From assembly GCF_023520795.1 (NCBI RefSeq), contig NZ_CP046605.1, positions 248,001-312,000 of the forward strand: a DNA stretch of 64,000 nt, written 5' to 3'. The notes under the pieces are model-generated. The model did no database searches and was not told the DNA's origin. It worked only from the letters and a program-made list of their open reading frames with translations. The translations under genes and the position numbers were made by a program. Positions 31,633 to 45,344 of the stretch are shown here, one piece after another (positions within the stretch are counted from its first letter, which is position 1; every line of letters starts with the position of its first letter). This DNA is from Corynebacterium accolens (lineage in GTDB: Bacteria; Actinomycetota; Actinomycetes; Mycobacteriales; Mycobacteriaceae).

Positions 31633-31753
31633 ACGTGTGCCGGGAGCCAGGAGAAAACATGAATAAAGATACCGCTGTGTAGCACGGCTGGCGCTTGTCA
31701 CGGGAAGGTGAGATTTGAAGGGCATACCTGCGTAGGGAGTTCAGGAGGAACTA

Positions 31754-32206
31754 GTGGATGATTTCGAGTTTCCGGAGATGCCTCACGTGTATCTGCCGGC
31801 AGTTAATGCGGACGATGGGTTGACGCGTTGGGAGTTTCTGCAGGGGCGTTGGATGAGTTCCAGAAGCTTGAAGGTATCAATAAAGATGCTTTTCTCGAGA
31901 TGCAACAACTTTTGCTGCGTTGGAGTGAGCGTGGCGCCCGAAGATGACGTTGCATTGGTGGAGCCATCGGGCACGAGGGTTCTCAATGAAATTCTGAACC
32001 CGCCATGGTTAGGCGAGTTGAAAGGGTGGGGAACTGGTGGGAATGGCGAGGACCGTCATTTTCGACTGTACTTCCTCGATATCTCTTCGAGGCCGGGTGA
32101 ACCAGCCCACCAGATGCTTGAGCTTGTGTAAAGAAAAGCGGATCTTTGATGACACGCGTCAGGAGCTCATAGGACTAACGAGGCTGGATCGAGATATTTT
32201 TGCGGG
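31754..32206 (+). pseudogene. RelE/HigB-like toxin gene, first (error-laden) copy
   Basis: GTG 31754 after GGAGGAACTA, same gene as at 47208. Several one- or two-base losses relative to the second copy break the frame. For example, four G instead of an expected five occurs near 31835, and there are changes at about 31940, 32115 and 32160. The frame runs into the truncated IS at 32207. This end of the first repeat unit is noisier than its counterpart. The putative function is discussed at 47208. Confidence 0.55.
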
Positions 32207-32625
32207 TGTGATGTCTGGTGACTTTTTGGACTCGAGTCCATTGACTTTTGGACGCGAGTCCAGTTGGTTTTGACGCGGAGTCCAGGAAGTTTATGGACAG
32301 GATGTCTAACGACTTTTGGACTCTGGCTTCTTGACAATGTGGGGATGGCAATTCCCATTACTCTCCGCAAGAAGATAGCGGATTTCGACCCCATCCGTGA
32401 GGGCATCACGGTCCAGCAGTTCTGCAAGAACATCGGCGTATCGAAGCAGACGTACTACAACATCAAAGCACGTATCGCCGAACGCGGGCGGGCTGGCATC
32501 GTGCCCGACAGCACGGCACCGCTGAACCCGCGACGGGTCTACGATGACAAGATTCGACAACAGGTCCTGCAAGCTCGCGGTACGTTAAGAGCCCGCGGCC
32601 AAGACTGCGGCCATGGTCAATCTTC
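32207..32625 (+). mobile_element. Truncated IS481-type element (left 419 bp only)
   Basis: Begins TGTGATGTCTGG after the GAGATATTTTTGCGGG target sequence, corresponding to the complete copy at 47669. Base runs are shortened (ACTTTTGG instead of ACTTTTTGG and so on), and it stops inside the transposase gene (frame from 32339). At 32625 it changes without transition to HNH-gene sequence. No natural IS end is present. Confidence 0.85.
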
Positions 32626-33861
32626 GTTATTGTCCACGTGGTGCCGGCGGGCAGAGCAGGGTGGAGGTTCCGGAGGTCCGTAGTTCCCCGTGGACCACGC
32701 CTGCAGGTGGTGGACATCGCAGTCTCATGGCCGGTTGCAGTCCGTGGGTGCACACGATTTCCCGGCAGCGAGCGCTATTTTGCCATAGCGAAGCGGTGCG
32801 CTTGGTGCGACCGAGCTCGAGCGGAAGCCCTTGTCATCGACGGCGCAGAAAGTCGTGCTGCGCAGCGCCCAAGCGGAGAAGATCGAGCGGAGATAGATCG
32901 ATTCCCGCGCTTGTGGTGAAGCGGGTATCGCTGCTCATCGCTTGTATTCTTCCAGAGTGGTGGCGACGAAGAAGGAGCGAGGCCATCCGATTTCTTTTGG
33001 CCCGCGGACAAATAGCTGCCTAGTGCCGCGGTCAACTGATCCGCCATGCGCTGGCAGCATAGGTGCGGTATCGTCTTCGGGGCTCAGGCTCGCTGCCTTT
33101 ATTCTTGGCAGGGGCGAAGGCACTGGCTAGGAGCGCGGCGGCGGAGGCATCGAGGTAGCCGGAGATGTGCACGCCACCGTCTGCATCTTGGTTAGAAATG
33201 CTGAAGCGGCGCTTGCGGGTAACCGCGTGTGGATCGCGCCCCCCGGAGGATCGACGGCATGCTTATTCGCCTTGCGGATGGCCTGACGCAGCCAATCGCA
33301 GAGATTCATAAGAGAGCGGCGCTTGGCCTCTTCCAAGGCCTTATTGCAGCTCCCGCGGCCCAGGGACCGCGAACTTATTGAGGCGCGCCCCGTTCGATGA
33401 GGTTGAGGACGCGTTCGGGATGGGGTCTTCCTCGAAGTAGTTTGCGCTGTTCTTCCGCCTGGCGCTCACGATCGGCGCGGCGGCGCGCTTCCTCCTCGGC
33501 TTTTGCGCGGCCGCATCTGCCTCGTCGTCTGCTGGCGGTTCAGGATCCTCAATGGGTGCAAAGAGGTTCTTGCCGTTGCGCAGGCGGGCGGCGGCCTCAG
33601 ACTCTGAGGCCAAGGCGGGCGACTAAGTAGTCCCAGCCTTAGAAGAGCCGACCCGCCTGCCGGCATCATCGCGCTCTGCAATAAAGGCAAAGGCGGCATC
33701 GATAGTGGATTTATAGCCCAGCGCCCGCTCTAAGTGTTCGAAATTGGGGTGGAGCAATTCGAAGGAGAGATCGTCCGGATTCTGCATAAGGTTGCGCAGG
33801 CGCGTAAGGCAGCCACATCAGAAATGGCTGTATTGATTTCCGTATGCTTGGCAGTTTCCAT
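32626..33861 (-). pseudogene. Duplicate of HNH/DUF222 gene, truncated and frameshifted
   Basis: Matches the gene at 16615-18171 but lacks its C-terminal end (lost at the 32625 junction, just inside the HNH motif) and carries many short deletions, so no frame exceeds about 90 codons. Start region and ribosome site are unchanged at 33861. Confidence 0.85.
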
Positions 33862-34024
33862 GGTTCCTCCTCCTTCCTGTTTCGCTTTCATGTTCTATTC
33901 TATGTCATAAAACACCAGCGCAACCGCAAGAAAGGGAATTGGTCAATAGACTGTACATTCCCAACCAAACGGGCCCAGCCGCAACCAACGCAAGCAACCC
34001 CGCCAAACAGCGCCCGGAAAACCA

Positions 34025-35301
34025 CTAATCCGGAAACTTAGGCAACGCTGTTTCATCGAGCCATGCGGCAACGGTGGCATCGAGGGGCGGCGTCCGGCGC
34101 AGCCTCCCGGAAGGACGAGGAGAGGAGATCTGCGGGCTCGACCACGGAGTGCTGATGCTGGGTGGTAGGAGGTGAGGGTGGGGAAGAAGGCATCGCCAAG
34201 CAGCCGGTGAATGGCGTACCGCGAGGGCCCCGCGCTTGTACACGCGGTCATCGAACATATCGCGCGCGCCAGGATCAGAAACCTTGATGTTGGCGCTTGC
34301 GCATCAGAACTGTAATGCGAGCGCGCCGCCTCGCGCGCGGAGGACGCACCCCGTGCTCACCCCACAACCACCTGCCAGGCAAACCCTCATTGAGCCAAAT
34401 ATCCTTCCACGCAGAAAGGCCAACGGAATTGCCAAACCACTGGTGGGAAAGCTCGCGCGATGAGCCGCTCGAAGGCGTGATCGCCCTTCACATGGTTGGA
34501 ACCGAAAATGGACAAGCCTTGGGCCTCGAGGGAATCTCCAGCTCATCCTCGGTAATGATGACCTGATAGGCGGGGAACGGATAGGCCCGTAGATAGAGGA
34601 GAAGAAATCCACCATCTCCTGCTGCCGGGAAAACTCTTCGCGTACGCGCTCGCGCAAGAACGCCAGGCACGCCGCCTGGGTATTAGCCCCCAGCGAATAA
34701 GAAGAAAACTCGCCTACCTGTACCGCTGCAGGTATGTGGCCATGGGGTGGCGCGTGCGGTAGTGCCACCGAGTGGTGGAACCGCCGGCCTTGGGGAGACC
34801 AATTCGCCATTGGAAATAACGGTAAAGGGCTATCGGCGGTGATGATGATGTCATACGTCGCCTTTTCAGAAGGCGTGTCATCGCACGGAACCAGCTGGGC
34901 GCGCCATTGGGCTGGCTGGCCACCAACGAGCCGGATTCTCCTTTCCTCAACCACCCCTGTGTGGTGCGGATGGGGCGCGGGCTGCCGCCGTAGCGAATGC
35001 AGCTCAAACTCGGTTCCGGCAGGGATTTCGGAGGCAAAACGCGCAGCTTCCCAGAAGATTGGCGGAACCCGCAGGGCGCGTGCTTGGCGGTCACGCGCCG
35101 CGCCACCATCGCCCCCGCCAAGATCTAAGGTTAAGGAGGTCAGTTCCTCCACCGCGCGCACGCTCAAAATGGCCTCGCCCTGCAGCGGGTTAGGCTCCAC
35201 GCGGTAGTTCAAGTCGTGGTGGTGACTTCAAAACCAAGGTTGAAGTCCACGCCGGTATAAGGATCAGTATGCGACGCAAAGGCGGTAGGAAGCAATGTCA
35301 T
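34025..35301 (-). pseudogene. Duplicate of M1 metallopeptidase gene, frameshifted
   Basis: Collinear with 18337-19662 but about 50 bp shorter overall through scattered losses. The HELSHQWFGN and NEGFA regions fall in different frames. Read as sequencing or assembly damage. Confidence 0.85.
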
Positions 35302-35336
35302 AATTGCACCCTACCGCCCGTTGCGCGCAGCCTAAA

Positions 35337-36389
35337 TTAGCTATTGAAGCCCCGCTCGAATACTGGCCAGGAATCCTTCAGATCCTGGTTCCAGGTGCGG
35401 CCACGAGTGGGTTCCGGTGGAAGTTAAAGGTGGCGGGCACGCCAGCCTGGCCGCTTGGCCTTGAAGTTGTGGTGCAGTAGTTCACACCGGCCTCGATGGC
35501 GCCGCCTTCAACCTGCAGGGTAGCGGAGCCCTGCGCTGCCTGGAGCGGGTTGTAGCCCTTGGACTGGATGTAGGAGAACGTGTCTTCCTCGCTAGCCAGA
35601 CCAGCCGGAGGACACGTACAGCTCGGTGCCGTGCAGCTTCTCGGCATTCATCATGGCGTCGTTATAGCGGTTGGTGGGAGAACCAGCGGCCCCACATCTG
35701 GTCCACGCTACGCCGCCGCGGCCAACGGTCAGCTCGCTACGCCCTGGCGCTCGATGGGGTACGCGGTAGCCGCGCAACCTGCAAAGGAACCAACGGCGTC
35801 GTAGAAGCCCTGGTGTGCTGTGCCAGCAACAGGGAGGAGGTGGCGGACATGGACATGCCCGCGATGGCGCGGTGGTTATCGGCATTGATGTGCTTCTCGA
35901 TGGCCCCGGCAGCTCCTTGGTCAAGAAGGTCTCCCACTTTTGTGGTCCCTGCAGGAAGCCCGAATTCGGCTCAGAGATCCAGTCGGTGTAGTAGGAGAAA
36001 GCGCCGGCCTGTGGGACAACGACGTTGACGTCCTTCCGTGTAGAAGTCAACGGCATCAAAGCTTCAGCCAATCCATGTCCTGTTCCGCGCCGCCTGCACC
36101 GTTGAGCAGGTACACGGTCGGGCGAGCCATTCGCTGCGCGGACGACGGCCAAAGGAATCTTCCGGCCGTTCATCGCCGGCGAGGTTGCCCTCGAGCTTTC
36201 AACGCGCGCATCATCCTTGTACTCTTGTACCAGGACTTACCCTCGATTTCCCGGGTAGGCTCCAGCGGGGAAATCGTGGACTGTGCGGCATCGCCCGCCA
36301 CCTGCTGCGGGGTCAGCTCGGCCGCGCCTGCCACGGCATAAGCCAAGCCCAGTAAACCGCAGCTCCGAGGCAGAATTGAGACGCTTCAT
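35337..36389 (-). pseudogene. Duplicate of corynomycolyltransferase gene, frameshifted
   Basis: Collinear with 19699-20778 and 27 bp shorter. The signal-peptide end, nucleophile region and His region are in different frames. Intact copy upstream. Confidence 0.85.
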
Positions 36390-36739
36390 GGTGCTTCTTT
36401 CCTGTAGGGAGTGGACTCGATAACTATACTTCGGCCGCGAAAATTGGCATATTAAGGAAGTATTCAGTGTTTAGACATACAGATATCGCCATTTATAGTG
36501 CCCAATAAATGCCCGCCGGTAAAGACCTAGGTCGATTTGGGACATGGGGGTAAGCGGCGCTCTATACGCCTGTACTTTGTTAATGATAACAAACACTGTG
36601 ACAATTGAGGTTTGTGTGTCATAATCTCCTAAGAAATCGCGGCGCAGCTGTAACGCCAGCAGAAATGGCTGCGTTAGTGCTTTAGTATGAAAAGCTAAAG
36701 TGCGATTGTGCACGCGCTCCAACAAAAGAAAGAACCTCA

Positions 36740-36847
36740 ATGAACGTTTTCGATACCGTCCTCGTTTCCATCAACGATTCCTCGGCCCTTCATCCACTCC
36801 GCGTTGGAGGCCTACTCCAAGCTGCTGGTTTCCCTCACCTGATCTAA
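36740..36847 (+). pseudogene. Duplicate of the 36-residue peptide gene, damaged
   Basis: Same start and ribosome site as 21142, but three single-base losses (in the AACGAATTC, GGCCCC and CCCTTCACC stretches) change the frame for the middle part. The following terminator hairpin is also altered. Confidence 0.75.
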
Positions 36848-36995
36848 ACCTGCGAGCCTCAAGGGCCCTGTGCATCTGCTGCTTGCCGATGCCTCCCTTC
36901 TTCGCGGGCCCTTTCCTCTTCTCACCGCCGTATGGGGTGCCCCTCAAGTGTGACCAATTGCGACAATGAGGACAAAGTTACGTATCCTGTAGGGC

Positions 36996-38391
<1,396 letters not shown>

Positions 38392-38474
38392 ACAAGCCTC
38401 CCTATAGCATAACGGCACCGCGGCGTTCTCCAGGAGGACCGCGGTGCCGTTTCTGTGTGCGGCTAAAAGCCCAG

Positions 38475-39863
38475 CTAGTAAGGCGCGACCGCCGAGCGGT
38501 GAATATCGATATCGATCGCCTCGTTGATGGGCGGGAAAGCGCGCTGCGAGTTCTCACGCGCGCAAGTACGGCAGCCAGGACCGATGGGCGTAGCAGCGTG
38601 GAGATTGGTGAGGTCGAGGCCCTCCGCATAGACCGTGCGATCGGCGTGGCGGGCCTCGCAGCCCAGGCCAATGGCGAAGAGCTTATTGGTATCGCCGTAG
38701 CGCCCTTGGTGGTGCTGCACGGCGCGGAAACCACGGTAGTTGCGCCCATCAGGCATCTGCGCCAGCTGACGCGAGATGACCCCGGGCGGGTGAAGGTCTC
38801 ATAGACATTCCAGAGCGGGCAGGTGCCGCCATTATTGGAAAAGTGCACGCCGGTGGCGGATTGCCGCTTGGACATATTGCCGGCGCGATCCACGCGCACG
38901 AAGGTAAACGGAACGCCGCGCTATCGCGCTGCAGGGTGGAAAGCCGGGAGGCGACTGTCTCATCCCACGCCGAAGACCTGGCACAGATACTCCACATCGT
39001 AGCGCGCTCGGCCTCGCTGTGCATCATGGCATAGGGCATGAGCGTGGCGGCTGCAAAGTAGCTGGCCAAGCCGCGTTGCGCCAGGCTGCGGGAGGAATCA
39101 GAGGTAAAGGTTCATCGGGCCACGAGATTTGCCTTGGGCCTCGAGAGCAGGCCGAGCTCGGCGGCCATGCGGAAGGCGCGTTGGCCCTCGCTCAAGCGCG
39201 AGGCAAGCGTGAACTGCCCGCTCTCGGCGGTCAAAGCGGTGCAGCGTGCCATCCATCTGCGCCGTGAGCTCGATTTCTACGCCGTGCTTCTCGCGCGCAG
39301 CCGGTTCGCCAGCGCCTGTTCGGTATTGCGAATGCCGAATCCGGAAACGCCGAGGTCACCGGCGCTCCTCCTCCGCGTGATGGTCCAGCCCGTCCAGGTA
39401 ATTTTGCCGGGCATAGAAGAAGTCGCGCACCTCATCGTGCGGCATGGAGGGCAGCTGCGCTTTCCGATGTCCGCCTCGTATCCGTGGCCAGCGAGAGCTT
39501 ATCGCGCACGTTGCGGTAGCGGCGGTGTACATCGACAAGCGTGCGGGCGACGGTGGGGTGGTTATATACCAGCTCCGATAGCTCCTGAAGCTCCACCGGG
39601 GAGGGGCAGAGCTCCTTGTCTTGGATGACGTCCTGGATCTCCGCGAGGAGACGGGAGTCATCATCGCGGGAGAAAAACGTGGCGTCGACGCCAAAGACCT
39701 CGGTAATGCGCAGCAGCACCGGCACGGTGAGCGGGCGGACATCGTGCTCAATCTGGTTGACGTAACTGGCGGAAAGGCCGAGGGTGCCAGCTAGGGAGGC
39801 TTGGCTGAGATCGCGTTCGCGGCGAAGCTGGCGAAGGCGAGATCCCACATACGTCTTACTCAT
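38475..39863 (-). pseudogene. Duplicate of ramB, frameshifted
   Basis: Collinear with 22919-24328. The N-terminal 140 codons, with the HTH, are intact; the rest is broken by many small indels. A whole-cell copy number of two for this regulator should not be inferred. Confidence 0.85.
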
Positions 39864-40235
39864 GCGCCAAAGGTTACTAGTAGCGAGCGCGGCTGTGCAT
39901 CTTTATGGCGAAAATTTTGTGAAGACTCTTCGCTACCTGGACACGCTGTTTGTGGGGTTTCATGCGAAAGTTTGACACATAAAGGGGTGGGTTAATCACT
40001 TGCGCAACATGGAGTGGCGAAGCTCACAATTTGGGCTACAAATATGAAACATCTGCATTGCGGAAATGAAGGTACCCAAGGTAACAGCGTTTTCGCATTC
40101 TTGTTCTCAGGATACCCTTACCTAAAAGATCTCACCGCCTAGTCGCGCTTGCGAACCAGGAGCAATTGGCCGCTCGAAAATAACTAGTAACCAGCGGTTA
40201 AGCCCAGTTAAGGTAAGTACGACTATGGAGGTGTC

Positions 40236-40984
40236 ATGACTTTAAGAAATCCGGACCGTGAGGCAATCGCTCACGGCCACATCACTAATGAACCAATTCG
40301 TCAGCAGCCCGGAACGCCATCGTGGGTACTGAAGCTCATCATGGCCGTTACCGGTTTTTCTTTGCGCTTTTCGTCGTCGGCCATGGCCGGCAACCTGAAG
40401 CTGTACATGCCGGCACACAACGGTGAGCCCGCCCTGGATGAGTACGGCGAGTTCCTGCGCTCTATGGGTGAACCGCTGTTGCCGCATGGCTCTGCCCTGT
40501 GGATCATCCGCATCGTGCTGATCGTGGCAATCCTTGCCCACATCTCTACGGTGCCTTTACCCTGGCTTCCCGCTCCAAGGCATCCCGCGGCAAGTTCAAG
40601 CGCACCAACCTGATGGGTGGCCTGGATTCCTTCGCCACCAAGTCCATGCTGGTAACCGGTGTCGCTGCTGCTCTTCATCATCTTCCACCTGCTGGACCTC
40701 ACCATGGGCGTACAGCCGATGGCCCCAGAGGGTTTTGAAGGCTCTGTCAGGCCAATATGATCGAAACCTTTAGCCGTTGGCCGGTCACCATCTTCTACGT
40801 GCTGGCAATGTGCTGCCTCTTCCTGCACCTGACCCACGGCATTCGCCTCGCCGCATCTGACCTGGGTATCACCGGTGCCAAATGGCGTCAGACCTTCTTG
40901 GTCTTGGCCTACATCATCCCGGCCGTTGTATGCATCGGCAACATCGTTATGCCTTTGTCCGTTGCCCTGGGCTTGGTCAGCTAA
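40236..40984 (+). pseudogene. Duplicate of sdhC, frameshifted
   Basis: Collinear with 24701-25456 and 7 bp shorter. Breaks at about 40,357, 40,382, 40,545, 40,665 and 40,735. The promoter region upstream (39,864-40,235) is identical to the first copy. Confidence 0.85.
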
Positions 40985-41001
40985 AGGAGATAGGAACCCG
41001 C

Positions 41002-42950
41002 TGACTACTACTGAACTCAAGCGTGAACACCCCAACTTCGCACCCAAAGTCCATCGTTGAGGGCGTCTCCGCTGGTAATATCCTGGAATCCCAGGAACCG
41101 CACGGCGTGCCGATGAAGGATATGGGGCTCACCACGTTGACCACATGAACCTGGTCTCCCCACTGAACCGCCAAGTTTGAGGTCCTCGTCGTACCGAGCT
41201 TGTCCGCGGCGCTGCGGCAGCCCCAGTGAAGTGGGCTGCGGCGTTAAGGTCTTTACCTACCACGACTCCCGCGCCGCGCGCACTCTATTGCTGCGCAGGG
41301 TGGTGTCAACGCCTCCCGTGCCAAGAAGGTGGATAATGACTCCGCTTACCACACCAAGACACCAAAGGGCGGCGACTACCGCTGCCGCGAGTCTGACTGC
41401 TGGCGCCTGGCCAACAGAGTCCGTTCGTGTTATCGACCACATGAACGCCATCGGCGCCCCGTTCGCCCGTGAGTACGGCGGCACCCTGGCCACCCGTTCC
41501 TTCGGTGGTGTGCAGGTCTCCCCTACTACTACACCCGTGGTCAAACAGGTCAGCAGCTGCAGCTGTCCACGACCTCTGCACTGTACCGTCAGATCGGGCT
41601 GGGCAATGTGGAGCTTTTGCCCCAACGATATGCAGGGATCATCACCTATGAGGACAACGGCAAGAAGCGCGCGGGCGGCATTGTCACCTGCAACCTGATT
41701 ACCGGTGAGCTCAAGGCCTTCACCAGCCACGCGTCATCATCCTGGGTACCGGTGGTTACGGCAGCGTTTACCACATGTCCACCCTGGCGAAGAACTCAAC
41801 GCCAGCGCCATGATGCGCGCTTATGACAAGGGCGCTTATCTGGCTTCCCCGGCGTTCGTGCAGTTCCACCCGACGGGCCTGCCGGTCAACTCTGACTGGC
41901 AATCCAAGACCATTTTGATGTCGGAGTCCCTGCGTAACGATGGCCGCATCTGGTCGCCTGAAGAGGGCGACGACCGCGACCCGAACACCATTCCGGAGGA
42001 AGAGCGCGACTACTTGGAGCGCCGCTACCCGGCCTTCGGCAACCTGGTTCCCCGTGACGTTGCCTCCCGTGCAATTTCCCAGCAGATCAACAATCTGGGC
42101 GTTGGACCGCTGAAGAACTCGGTCTACCTTGACTTCCGCGACGCCATCGAGCGTCTGGGCAAGGATAAGATCCGCGAGCGCTCCAACCTCATTCAGATGT
42201 ATGAAGAGGCCATTGGTGAGTCCGCGTACGAGACCCCCATGCGCATCGCTCCTACCTGCCACTTCACCATGGGCGGCCTGTGGACCGACTTCAACGAGAT
42301 GACCTCTATTGACGGCCTCTTCGCCGCCGGTGAGTGCTCTTGGACCTACCACGGTGCTAACCGCCTGGGCGCGAACTCCTGCTTTCGGCTTCTGTTGACG
42401 GCTGGTTCACCCTGCCGTTTACCATCCCGAACTACTTGGCTGACCACCTCAACGAGGACAAGCTGGCCGAGGACTCCGCTGAGGCAAAGGGCAGCCGTGC
42501 AGAAGTTCACGGCGCATGCCGCACGGTCCGTCCCACTACCACCGCCAGCTGGGTGACCTGCTGTACTTCGGCTGCGGTGTGTCCCGTAACGTCGAGGACC
42601 TGAAGGACACCATCGAGAAGATCCGTGCCCTGCGCGATGACTTCTGGAAGAACGTCCGCATCCCTGGTGAGGCGAATGACATGAACCAAGTCCTGGAATA
42701 CGGCCTGCGCGTTGCCGATTACCTGGACCTGGGTGAGCTCATGTGCATCGACGCCCTTGACCGCGATGAGTCTTGCGGCGCTCACTTCCGCGAAGATCAC
42801 CTTTCTGAAGAAGGCGAAGCCGAGCGTGACGACGAAAACTGGTGCTTCGTTTCCGCCTGGGAGCCGGGCGCGAACAAGAACGAGTTCATCCGCCACGCAG
42901 AACCCCTGTACTTTGACTCGATCCCGCTGATGACAAGGAACTACAAGTAA
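41002..42950 (+). pseudogene. Duplicate of sdhA, frameshifted and without ATG
   Basis: Collinear with 25472-27487 but 67 bp shorter. The ATG is replaced (CCCGCTGAC for CCCATGAC). Many losses occur before 42,510; from there to the stop it is intact. The intact sdhA is the first copy. Confidence 0.85.
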
Positions 42951-43690
42951 TGAAATTGACACTTGAGATCTGGCGTCAAGCCGGACCCACCCAGGAAGGT
43001 AAATTCGAAACCGTCCAGGTGGATGATGCCTCCGAGCAGATGTCCATTCTGGAGCTATTGGACCACGTCAACGAAGGCTATGTTGAGCGCGGCGAAGAAC
43101 CGTTCGCTTTCGCTTCTGACTGCCGCGAGGGCATCTGCGGTACCTGTGGTTTGACCGTCAACGGTCGCCCACACGGCCCGGGCCAGAACACCCCTGCCTG
43201 CCAGCAGCGCCTGTTCAACTTCAACGATGGCGACACCATCCAGCTGGAGCCCTTCCGCTCCGCTGCGTACCCCGTCATTAAGGACATGGTGGTTGACCGC
43301 TCCGCACTGGACCACGTGATGGAGCAGGGCGGTTACGTATCCATGGATGCCGGCACCGCACCGGATGCCGATACCATGCACATCAACCACGAGACCGCCG
43401 AGTACTCGCTGGACCACGCCGCTTGCATTGGTTGCGGTGCCTGCGTTGCTGCCTGCCCGAACGGTGCGGCACACCTGTTCACCGGCGCCAAGCTGGTTCA
43501 CTTGTCCATGATGCCGCTGGGTAAGGAAGAGCGCGGCAGCCGTGCCCGCAACATGGTTGCTGATTTGAATCCAACTTCGGCCACTGCCTCTACGGTGAGT
43601 GTGCCGATGTCGGCTGGCGTCCCACTGACCGCAGTATCTGCCGTTACCCGCGAACGTGCACGTGCTGCTTTCCGTGGCAAGGACGACTAA
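42950..43690 (+). pseudogene. Duplicate of sdhB with small deletions near the 3' end
   Basis: Identical to 27487-28236 through about codon 204. Losses at about 43,566-43,612 remove part of the last cysteine group (CSLYGECADVCPAG becomes unreadable) and then restore the frame, giving a 246-codon ORF lacking cluster ligands. As written the product could not hold its last cluster. Confidence 0.85.
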
Positions 43691-43746
43691 GCTAGAGTTA
43701 TTCCGTAGGAATACTAGGAACGAGAGAAAGACAGAAAGACTCCGCC

Positions 43747-44121
43747 ATGAGCGATAACACCCACGTAGTTGCTGACTACCAGAGCGAAACGTATCCGGAG
43801 TTCTCCGGCAAGATTCAGGACAACTACATCGAAGGCTACGACCCAGTATCCTTCGCAGCTCCTCACTCTTCCCTTCTCCGCACCTCCACGTGGGTCGGCA
43901 TGGGCTTGATCCTGTCTTGCCTGCCAGCAGCCGGCATCCTCATCTGGGGCCTCGGCGTGTGGGACACCCCGCTGGGCACCGCAGGTGAAGGCAACTACGG
44001 CCTGACCATCGCCATCGGCGTCATTTCCTTGGTTGTGGTGGCCATCGCAGCCGCCGGCACCATCCACTATGGACGCCGCTACTACCGCCAGTACCGCAAG
44101 GAAACCGGCCGAGTTAACTAA
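43747..44121 (+). CDS. Duplicate of the sdh-locus membrane protein (identical)
   Basis: 124 codons, identical to 28293-28667. This is one of the clean patches of the repeated block. It is probably the same genomic locus represented twice. Confidence 0.75.
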   Translation: MSDNTHVVADYQSETYPEFSGKIQDNYIEGYDPVSFAAPHSSLLRTSTWVGMGLILSCLPAAGILIWGLGVWDTPLGTAGEGNYGLTIAIGVISLVVVAIAAAGTIHYGRRYYRQYRKETGRVN

Positions 44122-44347
44122 GGCGCACGCCTAGTTCAGGCAACGTCTCAGTTTCTGTACTGACTCTACAACCCCGCCTCTACCGCATATAAGCTCTGCA
44201 GGAGGCGGGGTTGCTTGTATTTGAAGCAGATAGGGGTTAAGTAGCAAGAGGGGATGCGGACATTTTTAGGAATATTTAGAGTAGCAGCTTGCGTCGGCGT
44301 TGATTGATGCTTAATCTGCCGAACTCAAGCTTGATTCTTCGTTCGTT

Positions 44348-44463
44348 TTAGAAGTCGACATAGTTATGAATCGCTTTTTCTAATTCCTCATGATGTCGCC
44401 ATTTAGGCCCATAGAACATCTCATTTGGACCTGACCCCAGTTTGGTGGACACCTGATATCCAG
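44348..44463 (-). pseudogene. Duplicate of IS3 OrfB tail and orphan IS end
   Basis: Identical to 28898-29013: transposase tail (EMFYG...YVDF) abutting the GGACCTGACC IS-end fragment. Confidence 0.6.
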
Positions 44464-44681
44464 CGGTTGCGTCCCTTAGTGTGGTGTAACGCTTGCTGAT
44501 GGTGGGCCCGAAAATAGTAGGGCGGTCACCGTCGGAAACTTTCGACTCAACAACCACATCTCACCGAACGGCATATGACGATGACCGCTGCACCACATTC
44601 TATCGACCCTGCAACCTACTTGGAGAGAGTGTCTAATGGTTTGTGTGTGGGTACCTAACCCGCATGAGGAGATGGACCAGA

Positions 44682-44897
44682 ATGACTACTATGGCGAGAC
44701 GAGATCCGGCTGATAAGGCCAAGATTGATGCGATTGAAAAGAAGCTGCTTGCTAACCCAGAAATCGCGAAACTGATTGATGACCTAGGCACGTCGACAAC
44801 GGATGCCAATGGCCCAGTTCGGGGCATGTTGCAACGACCCTCTGAACTCAAGCCCGTCGCAAACGCTGCAAAGACCCCATTCGTAACGCCGTATTAG
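44682..44897 (+). pseudogene. Duplicate of IS256-type transposase fragment
   Basis: Identical to 29232-29447. Confidence 0.5.
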
Positions 44898-45007
44898 CGC
44901 TTATGATTAGGTGGAATCAGATAACTTAAGAGCTGAGTAGGCTACTGATGAAAAATGGGGCTTGGCCTCTTTAGCAAGTAATCACCGCGTCTCTCTTAGG
45001 AGCTATC

Positions 45008-45166
45008 GTGGTGACCATTATATCGCTCCAGAGCGAGCAGGGAACCTTAGTGGAAGCAATTTTAATCTTCTGCTTGTCTTCGGTTTTCCTTTTTATCGTG
45101 TTCTTTTCTGCAGCGAGACTATTCAACGCGCTCTACCGACGTTGGAACTTTTCTAATCAGGAATAG
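45008..45166 (+). CDS. Duplicate of short hydrophobic ORF
   Basis: Identical to 29558-29716; see there. Confidence 0.4.
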   Translation: MVTIISLQSEQGTLVEAILIFCLSSVFLFIVFFSAARLFNALYRRWNFSNQE

Positions 45167-45344
45167 ACGTAAATTTATAACGTTCATTCCTTTCTTGACT
45201 GGAACAGCAATTGTTCCCATCAATGCCGCAGTCGCACTTTGATCTGTACCAGCGCAGCGCCGAGCGTTCGTCCGCGGGGTGCACCGGCAAGAGTGCTACC
45301 TGTATGCCCGGCAAGGTCGTAGGCGAATCTCAGTTCCGCGGTGT

